The notes beneath the pieces are model-generated. The model worked only from the letters and a program-made list of their open reading frames with translations, made no database searches and was not told where the DNA came from. A stretch of DNA of 36,850 nucleotides from Corallococcus terminator. Its GTDB lineage: Bacteria; Myxococcota; Myxococcia; Myxococcales; Myxococcaceae. The position numbers were made by a program, and so were the translations under genes. Position 1 is the first letter of the stretch, and each line of letters starts with the position of its first letter. The stretch lies in NCBI RefSeq assembly GCF_003611635.1, contig NZ_RAVZ01000056.1, forward strand, positions 1 to 36,850, read 5' to 3'. This document shows positions 24,132 to 32,193 of the stretch, piece by piece.

Positions 24132-24527
24132 ATGCGAGTCACTGCTTCCGCCGTGTCCCTGAACGTCGATGACGTGGAGGCTTCCGCGTCCTTCCTGAAG
24201 CAACACTTCGGCTTCACGGAGGCGATGTCCGCGGACGGCTTCGTGTCGCTCGCGCGGCCGGACGTCGGCTTCAACGTCTGCTACCTGCGCACCGGCCTGA
24301 AGTCGCTCAAGCCCGAATCGCTGAAGACGCGCCGGGCGGAGGGGCTCATCGTCGCCTTCGTGGTCGACGACATCGACGCGGAGTACGCACGCATCCAGGC
24401 GGAGGGCGTGAAGGTGGTGACGCCCATCGAGACGGAGCCCTGGGGCGAGCGCTACTTCCAGGTCGCGGACGCGAATGGCGTCATCATCCAGTTGGTGCAG
24501 TGGATGCACGCGCCCGGCGCCGCCTGA
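24132..24527 (+). CDS. VOC-family (glyoxalase/bleomycin-resistance-like) protein
   Basis: The 131-aa protein has two beta-alpha-beta-beta-beta halves: SVSLNVDDVEASASFLKQHFGF first, and VAFVVDDIDAEYARIQAEGV...EPWGERYFQVADANGVIIQLVQW second. Members are metal-dependent lyases, dioxygenases or drug-binding resistance proteins; metal-ligand positions are partly non-canonical, so a binding role is as likely as catalysis. The start is ATG 24132, not 24126, because GGAGG ends directly before 24126 but 6 nt before 24132. It is probably controlled by the divergent TetR protein. A hairpin follows the stop. Confidence 0.85.
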   Translation: MRVTASAVSLNVDDVEASASFLKQHFGFTEAMSADGFVSLARPDVGFNVCYLRTGLKSLKPESLKTRRAEGLIVAFVVDDIDAEYARIQAEGVKVVTPIETEPWGERYFQVADANGVIIQLVQWMHAPGAA

Positions 24528-24547
24528 GTCGTCAGGACGTTGGCCGG

Positions 24548-24580
24548 TTCCTGCCGGGTGCCCGAGCCGCCCGGTAGGAA
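24548..24580 (+). terminator. 11-bp hairpin between the VOC gene and the MoxR operon
   Basis: TTCCTGCCGGG (24548-24558) pairs with CCCGGTAGGAA (24570-24580), with one G-U wobble and an 11-nt loop, 20 nt after the VOC stop. It argues that the MoxR operon downstream is not part of the TetR-controlled unit. Confidence 0.6.
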
Positions 24581-24629
24581 ATCCACCCGCCTTGCGACGA
24601 CGCACGAAGGCAGCCAGGACGTTTGCCGG

Positions 24630-25745
24630 ATGTCAGACGGAGTGGATAGCGTGCAGTCCATGCCGGACATCCGCCTGCCTGCCGAAGCGAAGTACAAGAA
24701 CGAGTTGGACGCCCTCGCGGCGCATGACGACAAGCCCCGCCCACCGGGTTGGGCGCTGTCGCCCCGCGCGGTGGAGATGTACATCCTGGGAAGTCCCAAG
24801 CCCGTGGGCGGCGTGACCATCACGCCCAAGTACGTGGGCGACCGGGGCATCGTGCAGGTGTGCATCGCGACGCTGGCGTCGGACCGGGCGCTGATGCTGG
24901 TGGGTGAGCCGGGCACCGCGAAGAGCTGGCTGTCGGAACACCTCTCCGCGGCCGTCAGCGGCACGTCTGGACTTGTCGTGCAGGGCACGGCGGGCACCAG
25001 CGAGGACCACATCAAGTACTCGTGGAACTACGCGCTGCTGCTCGCGCAGGGGCCGTCACCGGAAGCGCTGGTGCCGTCGCCCATCCTGCGGGCGATGCGC
25101 ACGGGCAAGTTCGCCCGCTTCGAGGAGGTGACGCGCACGTCGCCGGAGATTCAGGACTCGCTCATCTCCATCCTGTCGGAGAAGCAGGTGTCGGTGCCGG
25201 AGCTGGGGGAGATCACCAGCGCGCAGCGAGGCTTCAACCTCATCGCCACGGCGAACACGCGCGACCGGGGCGTCAACGAGATGAGCGCCGCGCTCAAGCG
25301 CCGCTTCAACTTCGTCACGGTGCCGGTGGTGGAGGACCTGGAGCAGGAGATTCAAATCGTCACCAAGCGCGAGGCGGAGCTGCGCACGGACTACCAGGTG
25401 GGCGTGCCCCCGCCGGAGGAGCTGTCGCGGGTGCTGCTGACGCTCTTCCAGGAGCTGCGCAAGGGCGTGACGAAGGACGGCAAGACGAAGGTGCGAACGC
25501 CGGGGGCGGTGCTGTCCACGGCGGAGGCCATCAGCGTGCTGTTCAACAGCGCCATCCTCGCGCAGCAGTTCGGCTCCGGCACGGTGACGTCGCAGGAGCT
25601 GGCGGCCTCGCTGGTGGGCGCGGTGGTGAAGGAGCAGGAAGACGACGTGAAGGCGCTGCGCGAGTACATGGAGACGGTGGCCAAGGGCCGGCCGGGTCCG
25701 TGGAAGGAACTGTACACCGCGAGCAAGAAGCTCCTGAGGGGCTGA
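24630..25745 (+). CDS. MoxR-type AAA+ ATPase (YehL-like), first gene of the MoxR-DUF5682-VWA-SWIM operon
   Basis: The 371-aa product couples ATP hydrolysis to remodelling of a partner. It carries Walker A GEPGTAKS (Lys98), a Walker B-like FEEV where the usual Asp-Glu reads Glu-Glu (165-166), sensor 1 in IATANTRDRG and an arginine finger region LKRRFN. The segment PKYVGDRGIVQVCIATLASDRALMLVG and VQGTAGTSEDHIKYSWNYA are typical of the group found next to DUF5682 and VWA genes. Start is uncertain: ATG 24630 (AGGA 10 nt upstream), GTG 24651 (GGAG 8 nt upstream) or ATG 24660. The stop overlaps the next ATG by 1 nt, so translation is likely coupled. The predicted partner is the VWA protein of the same operon. 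Confidence 0.9.
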   Translation: MSDGVDSVQSMPDIRLPAEAKYKNELDALAAHDDKPRPPGWALSPRAVEMYILGSPKPVGGVTITPKYVGDRGIVQVCIATLASDRALMLVGEPGTAKSWLSEHLSAAVSGTSGLVVQGTAGTSEDHIKYSWNYALLLAQGPSPEALVPSPILRAMRTGKFARFEEVTRTSPEIQDSLISILSEKQVSVPELGEITSAQRGFNLIATANTRDRGVNEMSAALKRRFNFVTVPVVEDLEQEIQIVTKREAELRTDYQVGVPPPEELSRVLLTLFQELRKGVTKDGKTKVRTPGAVLSTAEAISVLFNSAILAQQFGSGTVTSQELAASLVGAVVKEQEDDVKALREYMETVAKGRPGPWKELYTASKKLLRG

Positions 25746-28051
25746 TGGACTTCGCCCTGCTCTCCCGGGTGCAGCACTTCCCGGTGCGTCACCACTCGCC
25801 GCGCACCACCGCCGTGCTCCAGCGTTGGCTGGAGCGGGTGAAGCCCGAGGTCGTCCTCGTGGAGGGGCCCTGCGACGCCACGGGCATGGTGGACGTGCTG
25901 TGCGACGCGCAGACCCGGCCGCCCGTGGCCATCCTGGGCTACCGCACGGACGGCACGCCTTCATCCTCGCTGTGGCCCTTCGCCGCCTATTCGCCGGAGT
26001 ACCAGGCGCTCAAGTGGGCCCGGGCGAACGACGCGTGGGTGGAGTTCATCGACATCCCGGTGGGCGTCAGCCTTGCGCTGGACCGCGACGCGCCCGGTCT
26101 GGGACTGGAGGCCGAAGCGACGGAGGGAGGCCCGGCGGCTCCCGATGACACGGTGCCCCTGACGGACGCCTTCGCGCGCTCCCAGGGCTACCGCTCGTTC
26201 GAGGAGTTCTGGGAGGCGGCCTTCGAGGCGCCGGACTGGAGCCCGGAGCAGTTCCGGCCGGTGCTGCTGGCCTGGGCGGACGTCATCAACGCGGGTCCCC
26301 GGCAGGACTACCACCGCCAGCGCGACGCCTTCATGGCGCGCAAGGTGCTGGAGGTGTTGGCCAGCGGCGTGCCTCCGGAGAAGGTGGTGGTGGTGGCGGG
26401 CGCGGCGCACATCGCGGCCTTCCTGGCCAACGACGTGGATCCCGCGCTGGAGGAGAAGCTGCCGGCGGGCGTGCCCTGCGCGGTGACGGTGATTCCGTTC
26501 AGCTTCCCCCGGCTCGCGGAGCAGTTGGGCTACGGCGCGGGCAACCGGGCGCCGCAGTTCTACCAGAAGGCCCACGATGCCCACTGCGACTTCCGGCGGG
26601 CCACGCTGGAGGTGCTGCTGGACTTCGCCAGCCACCTGCGGATGCGCGGCTTCACCGCGTCGCTGTCGGACGTGCTGGAGGCGTACCGGCTTGCGGTGAT
26701 GCTGTCGGACCTGCGCGAGAAGAGCGCGCCCGGCCTGGATGAGCTGCGCGAGGCGACGGTGGCCACGCTGTGTCGGGGCGACGCGACGCACGTGGACGGC
26801 TTCCTGTGGAAGAGCGTCATCGGCCATCAGGTGGGGCAGGTGGCGAGCCGCATCGGACAGAACTCGTTGCAGGCGGAGTTCTGGCGCGAAGTGGGCGAGC
26901 GGAGGCTTCCGCGCACGGACAGCCCGGAGAGCTTCGCGCTGCGCCTCAACAACGACGTGGAGGTGGGCTCCTCCGTGTTCCTCCACCGGCTGCGCGTGGC
27001 GGGGATTCCCTACGCGACGCTGTCGGGTACGGGCTCGCGTTCACAGGCGGCGACGGAGGCGGGAGGCTACGCGGCGCTGACGCGGGTGCGCGAGTCCTGG
27101 CAGGCGCAGTGGACGCCGTCCACGGACGTGGCGCTGGTGGAGAAGATCGTCCTGGGCGATTCGCTGGAGGGCGTGACGACGCGCGTGCTCCAGGAGCGGC
27201 TGAACCTGGCCAAGACGACGGCCCAGGCGGCGGACGTGTTGCTGGAGTCCGTCATCACCGGCTGTCCCCAGACGGTGGCGTCCGCGCTCCGGGCCTGTGA
27301 CGCGCACGCGGCCACGGACGCGGACCTGCCCTCGCTGGCGTCGGCGGCGCGGGCGCTGTCGGGGCTGATGGCCTACGGCACCTCGCGGGCGCACTCGGAG
27401 GTGGGGGACGAGGCGGTGGCGTCGCTGGGTGAGAAGACCTTCGGCCGGGCGCTGTTGCGCGTGCGCGAGGCCAGCGTGTGCGACGCCGAAGCGGTGCCCA
27501 GGGTGCTGGAGGCGCTGCGCACGCTGCACGAGGTGGCGCTGTCCCAGCCGCGCGCGGACAAGGCGGGCTGGTACGTGGAGGCGCGGGGGCTGATGGAGAG
27601 CCACGCGGTGCACCCGGCGACGTCGGGGCTCGCGACGGGCCTGCTGTACCTGGCGCGGGAGCTGCCTGAGTCCGACGTGGCGCTGGAGGTGGGGCGCCGG
27701 CTGTCGCTGGCGGTGGAGCCGGCGGACGCGGCGGCGTACCTGGAGGGCTTCCTCCAGGTGAACGCGCTGGTGCTGGTGAAGAGCCGCGAGGTGGTGAAGG
27801 CGCTGGACGACTTCCTCTGCGGCGTGGAGCCGGAGCGCTTCGTGCAGACGTTGCCGGTGCTGCGGCGTGCGCTGGGCACGCTGGGGGCCACGGAGCGGCG
27901 CTACCTGATGGAGAACGTGATGGGCGCGCGGCAGTTGAAGGACAAGGGCCGCGCGGTGAAGGCCGTGCTGGAACAGAAGGACAAGGAGACGTTGAAGGAC
28001 ATGAGCGCGGAGCTGGGCAAGGCGCTCGATGACCTGGACGACCTGCTATGA
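25745..28051 (+). CDS. DUF5682 family protein (YehM-like), putative hydrolase of the MoxR operon
   Basis: The 768-aa product opens with FPVRHHSPR (His16, His17) followed by VVLVEGP (Glu40), then SPEYQAL, and a VVVVAGAAHIAAF strand-loop with His222. This set of invariant His/Glu near the ends of beta strands resembles the EreA/ChaN/TraB/TIKI superfamily of metal-dependent hydrolases; that link is inference from motif pattern. After residue 290 the protein is alpha-helical and repeat-like, and probably docks on partners. It overlaps the ATPase gene by 1 nt and the VWA gene by 4 nt (ATGA), consistent with a stoichiometric complex. The function is experimentally unknown as far as I am aware. Confidence 0.87.
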   Translation: MDFALLSRVQHFPVRHHSPRTTAVLQRWLERVKPEVVLVEGPCDATGMVDVLCDAQTRPPVAILGYRTDGTPSSSLWPFAAYSPEYQALKWARANDAWVEFIDIPVGVSLALDRDAPGLGLEAEATEGGPAAPDDTVPLTDAFARSQGYRSFEEFWEAAFEAPDWSPEQFRPVLLAWADVINAGPRQDYHRQRDAFMARKVLEVLASGVPPEKVVVVAGAAHIAAFLANDVDPALEEKLPAGVPCAVTVIPFSFPRLAEQLGYGAGNRAPQFYQKAHDAHCDFRRATLEVLLDFASHLRMRGFTASLSDVLEAYRLAVMLSDLREKSAPGLDELREATVATLCRGDATHVDGFLWKSVIGHQVGQVASRIGQNSLQAEFWREVGERRLPRTDSPESFALRLNNDVEVGSSVFLHRLRVAGIPYATLSGTGSRSQAATEAGGYAALTRVRESWQAQWTPSTDVALVEKIVLGDSLEGVTTRVLQERLNLAKTTAQAADVLLESVITGCPQTVASALRACDAHAATDADLPSLASAARALSGLMAYGTSRAHSEVGDEAVASLGEKTFGRALLRVREASVCDAEAVPRVLEALRTLHEVALSQPRADKAGWYVEARGLMESHAVHPATSGLATGLLYLARELPESDVALEVGRRLSLAVEPADAAAYLEGFLQVNALVLVKSREVVKALDDFLCGVEPERFVQTLPVLRRALGTLGATERRYLMENVMGARQLKDKGRAVKAVLEQKDKETLKDMSAELGKALDDLDDLL

Positions 28052-29262
28052 GCGTGGACCCCAAGGACCTGGAACCGAAGGACCGCGACGCGCTCCTGCG
28101 CTGGCGGCTGGCGCTGGGCCCGGAGGCGGAGAAGACGGGGTCGTGCCCGTCGCTGGGCGGGCTGGGCGGCGGCGCGACCGCGCTGGGCCTGGCGGACGGG
28201 GACCTGGAGGAGCTGGATGACACGCTCTCCTTCGTCTACGGCGAGCGGTCCGCGGGCCGGGGCGGCTCCAAGCCCTACCTGCCCAAGTGGCTGGGCTCGC
28301 TGCGCGACTTCTTCAAGGACGACGTCATCGCGCTGGTGCAGAAGGACGCCATCGAGCGCAAGGGCCTCACGCAGCTTCTCTTCGAGCCGGAGACGCTGCC
28401 GTTCCTGGACAAGAACGTGGAGCTGGTGACGACGCTCGTCAGCGCGCGCGGGCTCATCCCCGACCAGGCGAAGGACCTGGCGCGCGGCATCATCCGCGAG
28501 GTGGTGGAGGACCTGCGCAAGAAGCTGGAGTCCCCCCTGCGCACGGCGGTGCTGGGCGCGCTGCGCAGGGACAGGACGAGCCCCATCCCCATCGCGCGCA
28601 ACATCGACTGGCGGCGGACCATCCGCTCCAACCTGAAGGGCTGGGACGCGGAGAAGAAGCGGCTCATTCCGGAGCGCTTCTACTTCTGGCCCAACCAGCG
28701 CCGTCACCACGAGTGGGACGTGACGCTGGTGGTGGACCAGTCCGGCTCCATGGCGGAGAGCGTGGTGTACAGCTCCGTGATGGCGGCCATCTTCGCGTCA
28801 CTGGACGTGCTGCGCACCAGCCTGGTCCTGTTCGACACGGAGATCGCGGACATGACGCCGGTGCTGGCGGACCCCGTGGAGGTGCTCTTCTCCGCGCAAC
28901 TGGGCGGCGGCACGGACATCAACCGGGCGGTGGCCTACGCGCAGGAGCACTACGTGCGCCGGCCGGAGAAGACGCTCTTCATCCTCATCACCGACCTGTA
29001 CGAGGGCGGCAATGCGGAGGAACTGGTGGCGCGGCTGCGGCAGTTGGTGGACTCGCGCGCCCGGGTGTTGTGCCTGCTGGCGCTGTCGGACAGCGGCCGG
29101 CCCTCGTATGACCATGCGATGGCGGAGCAGCTCACCGCGCTGGGGATTCCGTGCTTCGGGTGCACGCCCAAGAAGCTGGTGGACGTGGTGGAGCGGGTGA
29201 TGCGCAACCAGGACCTGACGCCGCTCATCGCGTCCACGAACAAGGAGGACCGTCATGGCTGA
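28048..29262 (+). CDS. VWA-domain protein (YehP-like) of the MoxR operon
   Basis: This 404-aa cytoplasmic protein has a helical N-terminal half (with SVTYG-like FVYGERS and RTAVLGALRRDRTSP) and a C-terminal von Willebrand A domain. The metal-ion-dependent adhesion site is complete: DQSGS (Asp230, Ser232, Ser234), GGGTD (Thr289) and TDLYEGG (Asp316). VWA proteins encoded with MoxR ATPases act as adaptors that link the ATPase to its client. Overlaps at both ends (4 nt with DUF5682, 8 nt with the SWIM gene) place it in the same transcript. The ribosome binding site and start are within the upstream coding sequence. Confidence 0.92.
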   Translation: MSVDPKDLEPKDRDALLRWRLALGPEAEKTGSCPSLGGLGGGATALGLADGDLEELDDTLSFVYGERSAGRGGSKPYLPKWLGSLRDFFKDDVIALVQKDAIERKGLTQLLFEPETLPFLDKNVELVTTLVSARGLIPDQAKDLARGIIREVVEDLRKKLESPLRTAVLGALRRDRTSPIPIARNIDWRRTIRSNLKGWDAEKKRLIPERFYFWPNQRRHHEWDVTLVVDQSGSMAESVVYSSVMAAIFASLDVLRTSLVLFDTEIADMTPVLADPVEVLFSAQLGGGTDINRAVAYAQEHYVRRPEKTLFILITDLYEGGNAEELVARLRQLVDSRARVLCLLALSDSGRPSYDHAMAEQLTALGIPCFGCTPKKLVDVVERVMRNQDLTPLIASTNKEDRHG

Positions 29263-32131
29263 CGTGCGGCCCGTGATTGGAATGGGAGCGCTGCTGGAGA
29301 TCATCAGCGACAAGGCGGAACTGGCCAAGGGCGCGGAGATGTTCGACCGCAAGCTGCTCGCGAACCTGTCGCGCTATGAGAACCGGCTGTTCGCGGACGC
29401 GGCGGGCTCCGGGGCGACGCCCTACAAGGTCTCGCTGGTGTTCGGCGAGGCGCGCTCGGACGTGAAGGGACGCTGCTCGTGCATGGCGGCGCGCTCGCGC
29501 CCGTTCTGCAAGCACGCGGCGGCGCTGCTGGTTGCGTGGGCCCGCGCGCCGGACGCCTTCGTGACGGCGGAGTCGGCCCCGGTGGCGCCGGGCGGCACCG
29601 GCACGAAGAAGAGCGTGAAGAAGGGCAAGGCGGAGACCGGCGAGCTGATGAAGGCGGGCGTGGCGCAGGTGTCCACGCTGGTGCGGGAGCTGGGCCTGTC
29701 GGGCGTGGCGTCGCTGGGCGCGGAGCGGCCCGAACAGGTGCGCGCGCTGGGCGAGGCGCTCAGGGCCAACGGCCTGCGGCGGTTGTCCGCGCGGGCGGTG
29801 GAACTGGCGGGCCTGCTGGACGCGGCGGTGGCGCGCACGGGGACGTTCGAGGCCCCGGCGTTCACGGACCTGGTGGCGGACATGCTGCTCACGGCGCGCA
29901 AGGTGGAGAAGCACCTGGGCGGTGACGCGCTGGAGTCCCGCCACGTCGAGGAGCTGATTGGCAAGACGTGGACGAAGAAGGACCGCGCGCCGGTGACGGG
30001 GCTGACGCTGGTGGAGTACGCGTTCTCCTCGCGCGTCACGCCGGACCGGTTCCTCATCCGCGAGAGTCGCTTCGTGGACCTGGTGTCGGGCGGGCACTAC
30101 AGCGAGAAGCAGATCCTCCCCGCGATGCTCAAGACGGTGGTGCCCAAGAAGAGCCACGCGGGCTACGTGCTCCAGGGCGCGACGGGCGGGCAGTACCCGG
30201 GCTTCGCGCCGCACCGGCTGGACCTGGAGGAGTGGACGGGCGGTTCGCCAGTGGACCGCAAGCCCCTGGAGCGGTTGCTGGAGGTGGCGCTGCCGGACGT
30301 GAGCGCGGCGATGGCGGCCTTCCAGGAGCACCGCAAGGACGTGTTCGCGCCGGACCTGCTGCCGGTGGTGGTGCGGGTGGAGACGCTGCTGGCCAGCGGG
30401 TCCCGCTCGCAGTTCGTGGATGGCGCGGGCCGGGCGCTCTTCCTGCCCGCGGATGCTTCGCTGGAGGAGCCGCTGTCCGCGGCGCTGGAGGGCTCGAAGC
30501 TGCTGGCCGTGCTGGGCGACGTGGGCCTGGAAGCGGCGCTGCCCACGCTGTTCCCCCTGGCCGTGGTGGTGGAGACGCCGGAGGGCCTGGGATTGCGCGC
30601 GCTGGGCCGGGCGGAGGATGCGCCGGTGGTGTCCCGGCGGCGGGGACGGGTGCGGCCTCCGGTGACGCCCAGCGCCCTGCCTCGCAGCGGGTGGTCGGAG
30701 GCGGCCCGGGCGGCGGGGGCTTCGCGCGCGGCCATCGCGCTGGCGGAGGTGCGGGACGAGCTGGCGGACGCGTTCGCCAGCGGGCTCGCGGCGGTGGGGA
30801 CGCGGACGGTGGAGCCGCTGGTGGCGCGGCTGCGCGAGCTGGGCCTGGAGAAGCCGGGGGCGCTGCTGGAGGCGCTGGCGCAGCGGCCCGACCCGGGCGA
30901 GCGGCTGGACGACTTCATCAAGGTCTACCAGGTGCTGGGCATCGCGCTGGTGCGGCTGTCCGGCGCGGTGCAGGTGGAGGTCTCCGCGCTGGAGTCCGTG
31001 CCCACGCACCCGAGCATCCACGTGCAGCGCCCGGAAGTCGCGCTGTCACCGGGCGAGGCGATGGTGCGCCGGGCGCGCGGGGAGCTGACGCGCTACGAGG
31101 CAGCGGCGCACGCGGCGCGCTACTACGCCAGCCTGGGCGTGGACGCGCTGATGCGGGACTACTACCCGACGTGGAGCGACGGGGCGGCGAGCGCCTTCGT
31201 GGCACGCGTGGTGGCGACGCGAGGCGAGGCGGCGCTGGAGTCCGTGAAGGGCGCGCTGGCCGAACACCACAGCCGCATGGTGCGTCGCACGGCCCTGCGC
31301 ACCCTGGGCGCGATGGGAGGACCGCAGGCGAGGCGCGAGCTGGATGCGATGACCCGCGGTGGCCACGACGCGGGCCTGCGCCTCTTCGCGAAGGAGACCC
31401 TGGAGGATGTGCGCTCCCGGGAGTCGGGGGAGGCGGCGGTGGCGGAGTTGATGCGCATCCGCCGCGAGAAGGTGCAGCCGTTCGCGCAGGCGGCGCTGTC
31501 CGAGTCGACGAAGGAGGCGCGCGCGGCGGCGGTGAACACGCTGGCGGACCATGGCGCCGTGGCGATGCCCGTGCTGCGCCAGGTGTTGTACGGAGACCCC
31601 TCGCGCGAGGTGCGGCGGGACGCGGCGCAGGCGCTGGCGCGGATGGGGGACTCGGAGGTCATCGACCGGTTCGTCAACATGGTGCAGGCCCGCAGCGCGA
31701 ATGACGACGACGCGAAGACGGCCGTGTACGCGCTGGGCATGCTGGGGGATGTGCGGGGCGCGGAGGCCCTGCTCGCGGCGTTCGCGGACGGGTGGAAGCC
31801 CGGCGTCGTCGCGGAGTCCATGCGCACGTTGGGACTGGCGCTCCTTCAGCCCGCGCTGAACCTGGCGGAGTCGCGTCCGGAGGTGCTGGAGCGGCAGGCC
31901 CTGCGCGGCCTCTTCGAGACCTTCCCCACGGCTCCCCTGGCGAAGGAGCTGCTCGCGCGCGTGGAGGCGTCGCTCGGACATCCAGACCTCGTGGACCGGG
32001 CGGCCGTGTACCTGAAGCTGGCGGCCCAGAACGCGGCGGTCGGAAAGCAGGTGGCCGCGCGCCTCCTGGAGCTTCCCGCCGTGTCCGGGGACAAGGCCCT
32101 GGCCCGGCTGGCGAAGAAGGTCCTGGGGTGA
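29255..32131 (+). CDS. SWIM zinc-finger and HEAT-repeat protein (YehQ-like) of the MoxR operon
   Basis: The 958-aa product has an N-terminal SWIM zinc finger, Cys74-S-Cys76-x8-Cys85-K-His87, in the context GRCSCMAARSRPFCKHAAALLVAW. SWIM fingers bind DNA or proteins. A Thr/Lys linker and a large helical domain follow. From about residue 590 the sequence is regular alpha-alpha repeats of the HEAT/armadillo type (MVRRTALRTLGAMGG, VRRDAAQALARMGD, AKTAVYALGMLGD), a protein-binding scaffold. AAGGAGG lies 6 nt before the ATG inside the VWA gene, and the reading frames overlap by 8 nt. It is the last gene of the operon, followed by a hairpin. The combination suggests a substrate- or nucleic-acid-recognition subunit. 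Confidence 0.9.
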   Translation: MADVRPVIGMGALLEIISDKAELAKGAEMFDRKLLANLSRYENRLFADAAGSGATPYKVSLVFGEARSDVKGRCSCMAARSRPFCKHAAALLVAWARAPDAFVTAESAPVAPGGTGTKKSVKKGKAETGELMKAGVAQVSTLVRELGLSGVASLGAERPEQVRALGEALRANGLRRLSARAVELAGLLDAAVARTGTFEAPAFTDLVADMLLTARKVEKHLGGDALESRHVEELIGKTWTKKDRAPVTGLTLVEYAFSSRVTPDRFLIRESRFVDLVSGGHYSEKQILPAMLKTVVPKKSHAGYVLQGATGGQYPGFAPHRLDLEEWTGGSPVDRKPLERLLEVALPDVSAAMAAFQEHRKDVFAPDLLPVVVRVETLLASGSRSQFVDGAGRALFLPADASLEEPLSAALEGSKLLAVLGDVGLEAALPTLFPLAVVVETPEGLGLRALGRAEDAPVVSRRRGRVRPPVTPSALPRSGWSEAARAAGASRAAIALAEVRDELADAFASGLAAVGTRTVEPLVARLRELGLEKPGALLEALAQRPDPGERLDDFIKVYQVLGIALVRLSGAVQVEVSALESVPTHPSIHVQRPEVALSPGEAMVRRARGELTRYEAAAHAARYYASLGVDALMRDYYPTWSDGAASAFVARVVATRGEAALESVKGALAEHHSRMVRRTALRTLGAMGGPQARRELDAMTRGGHDAGLRLFAKETLEDVRSRESGEAAVAELMRIRREKVQPFAQAALSESTKEARAAAVNTLADHGAVAMPVLRQVLYGDPSREVRRDAAQALARMGDSEVIDRFVNMVQARSANDDDAKTAVYALGMLGDVRGAEALLAAFADGWKPGVVAESMRTLGLALLQPALNLAESRPEVLERQALRGLFETFPTAPLAKELLARVEASLGHPDLVDRAAVYLKLAAQNAAVGKQVAARLLELPAVSGDKALARLAKKVLG

Positions 32132-32138
32132 AGCCGGG

Positions 32139-32168
32139 GGCCCGCCGCCTTGCTCGTGGCGGTGGGCC
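32139..32168. terminator. Bidirectional hairpin after the MoxR operon
   Basis: GGCCCGCCGC (32139-32148) pairs with GCGGTGGGCC (32159-32168), with one G-U wobble and a 10-nt loop. It sits in the 62-nt space between the SWIM gene stop and the stop of the opposing Ntn hydrolase gene. Confidence 0.6.
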
Positions 32169-32193
32169 TTCGGGTGTCCTGGTGGTGCGCGGA

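Noticed and set aside
24132-25745. VOC gene as the first gene of the MoxR operon
   Set aside because: An 11-bp hairpin at 24548-24580 and a 102-nt gap separate them, whereas the four MoxR-operon genes overlap. The VOC gene pairs better with the divergent TetR gene.
29225-31021. 598-aa minus-strand frame opposite the SWIM/HEAT gene
   Set aside because: It is His/Arg/Gln-rich shadow sequence; the plus-strand frame has the SWIM finger and HEAT repeats.
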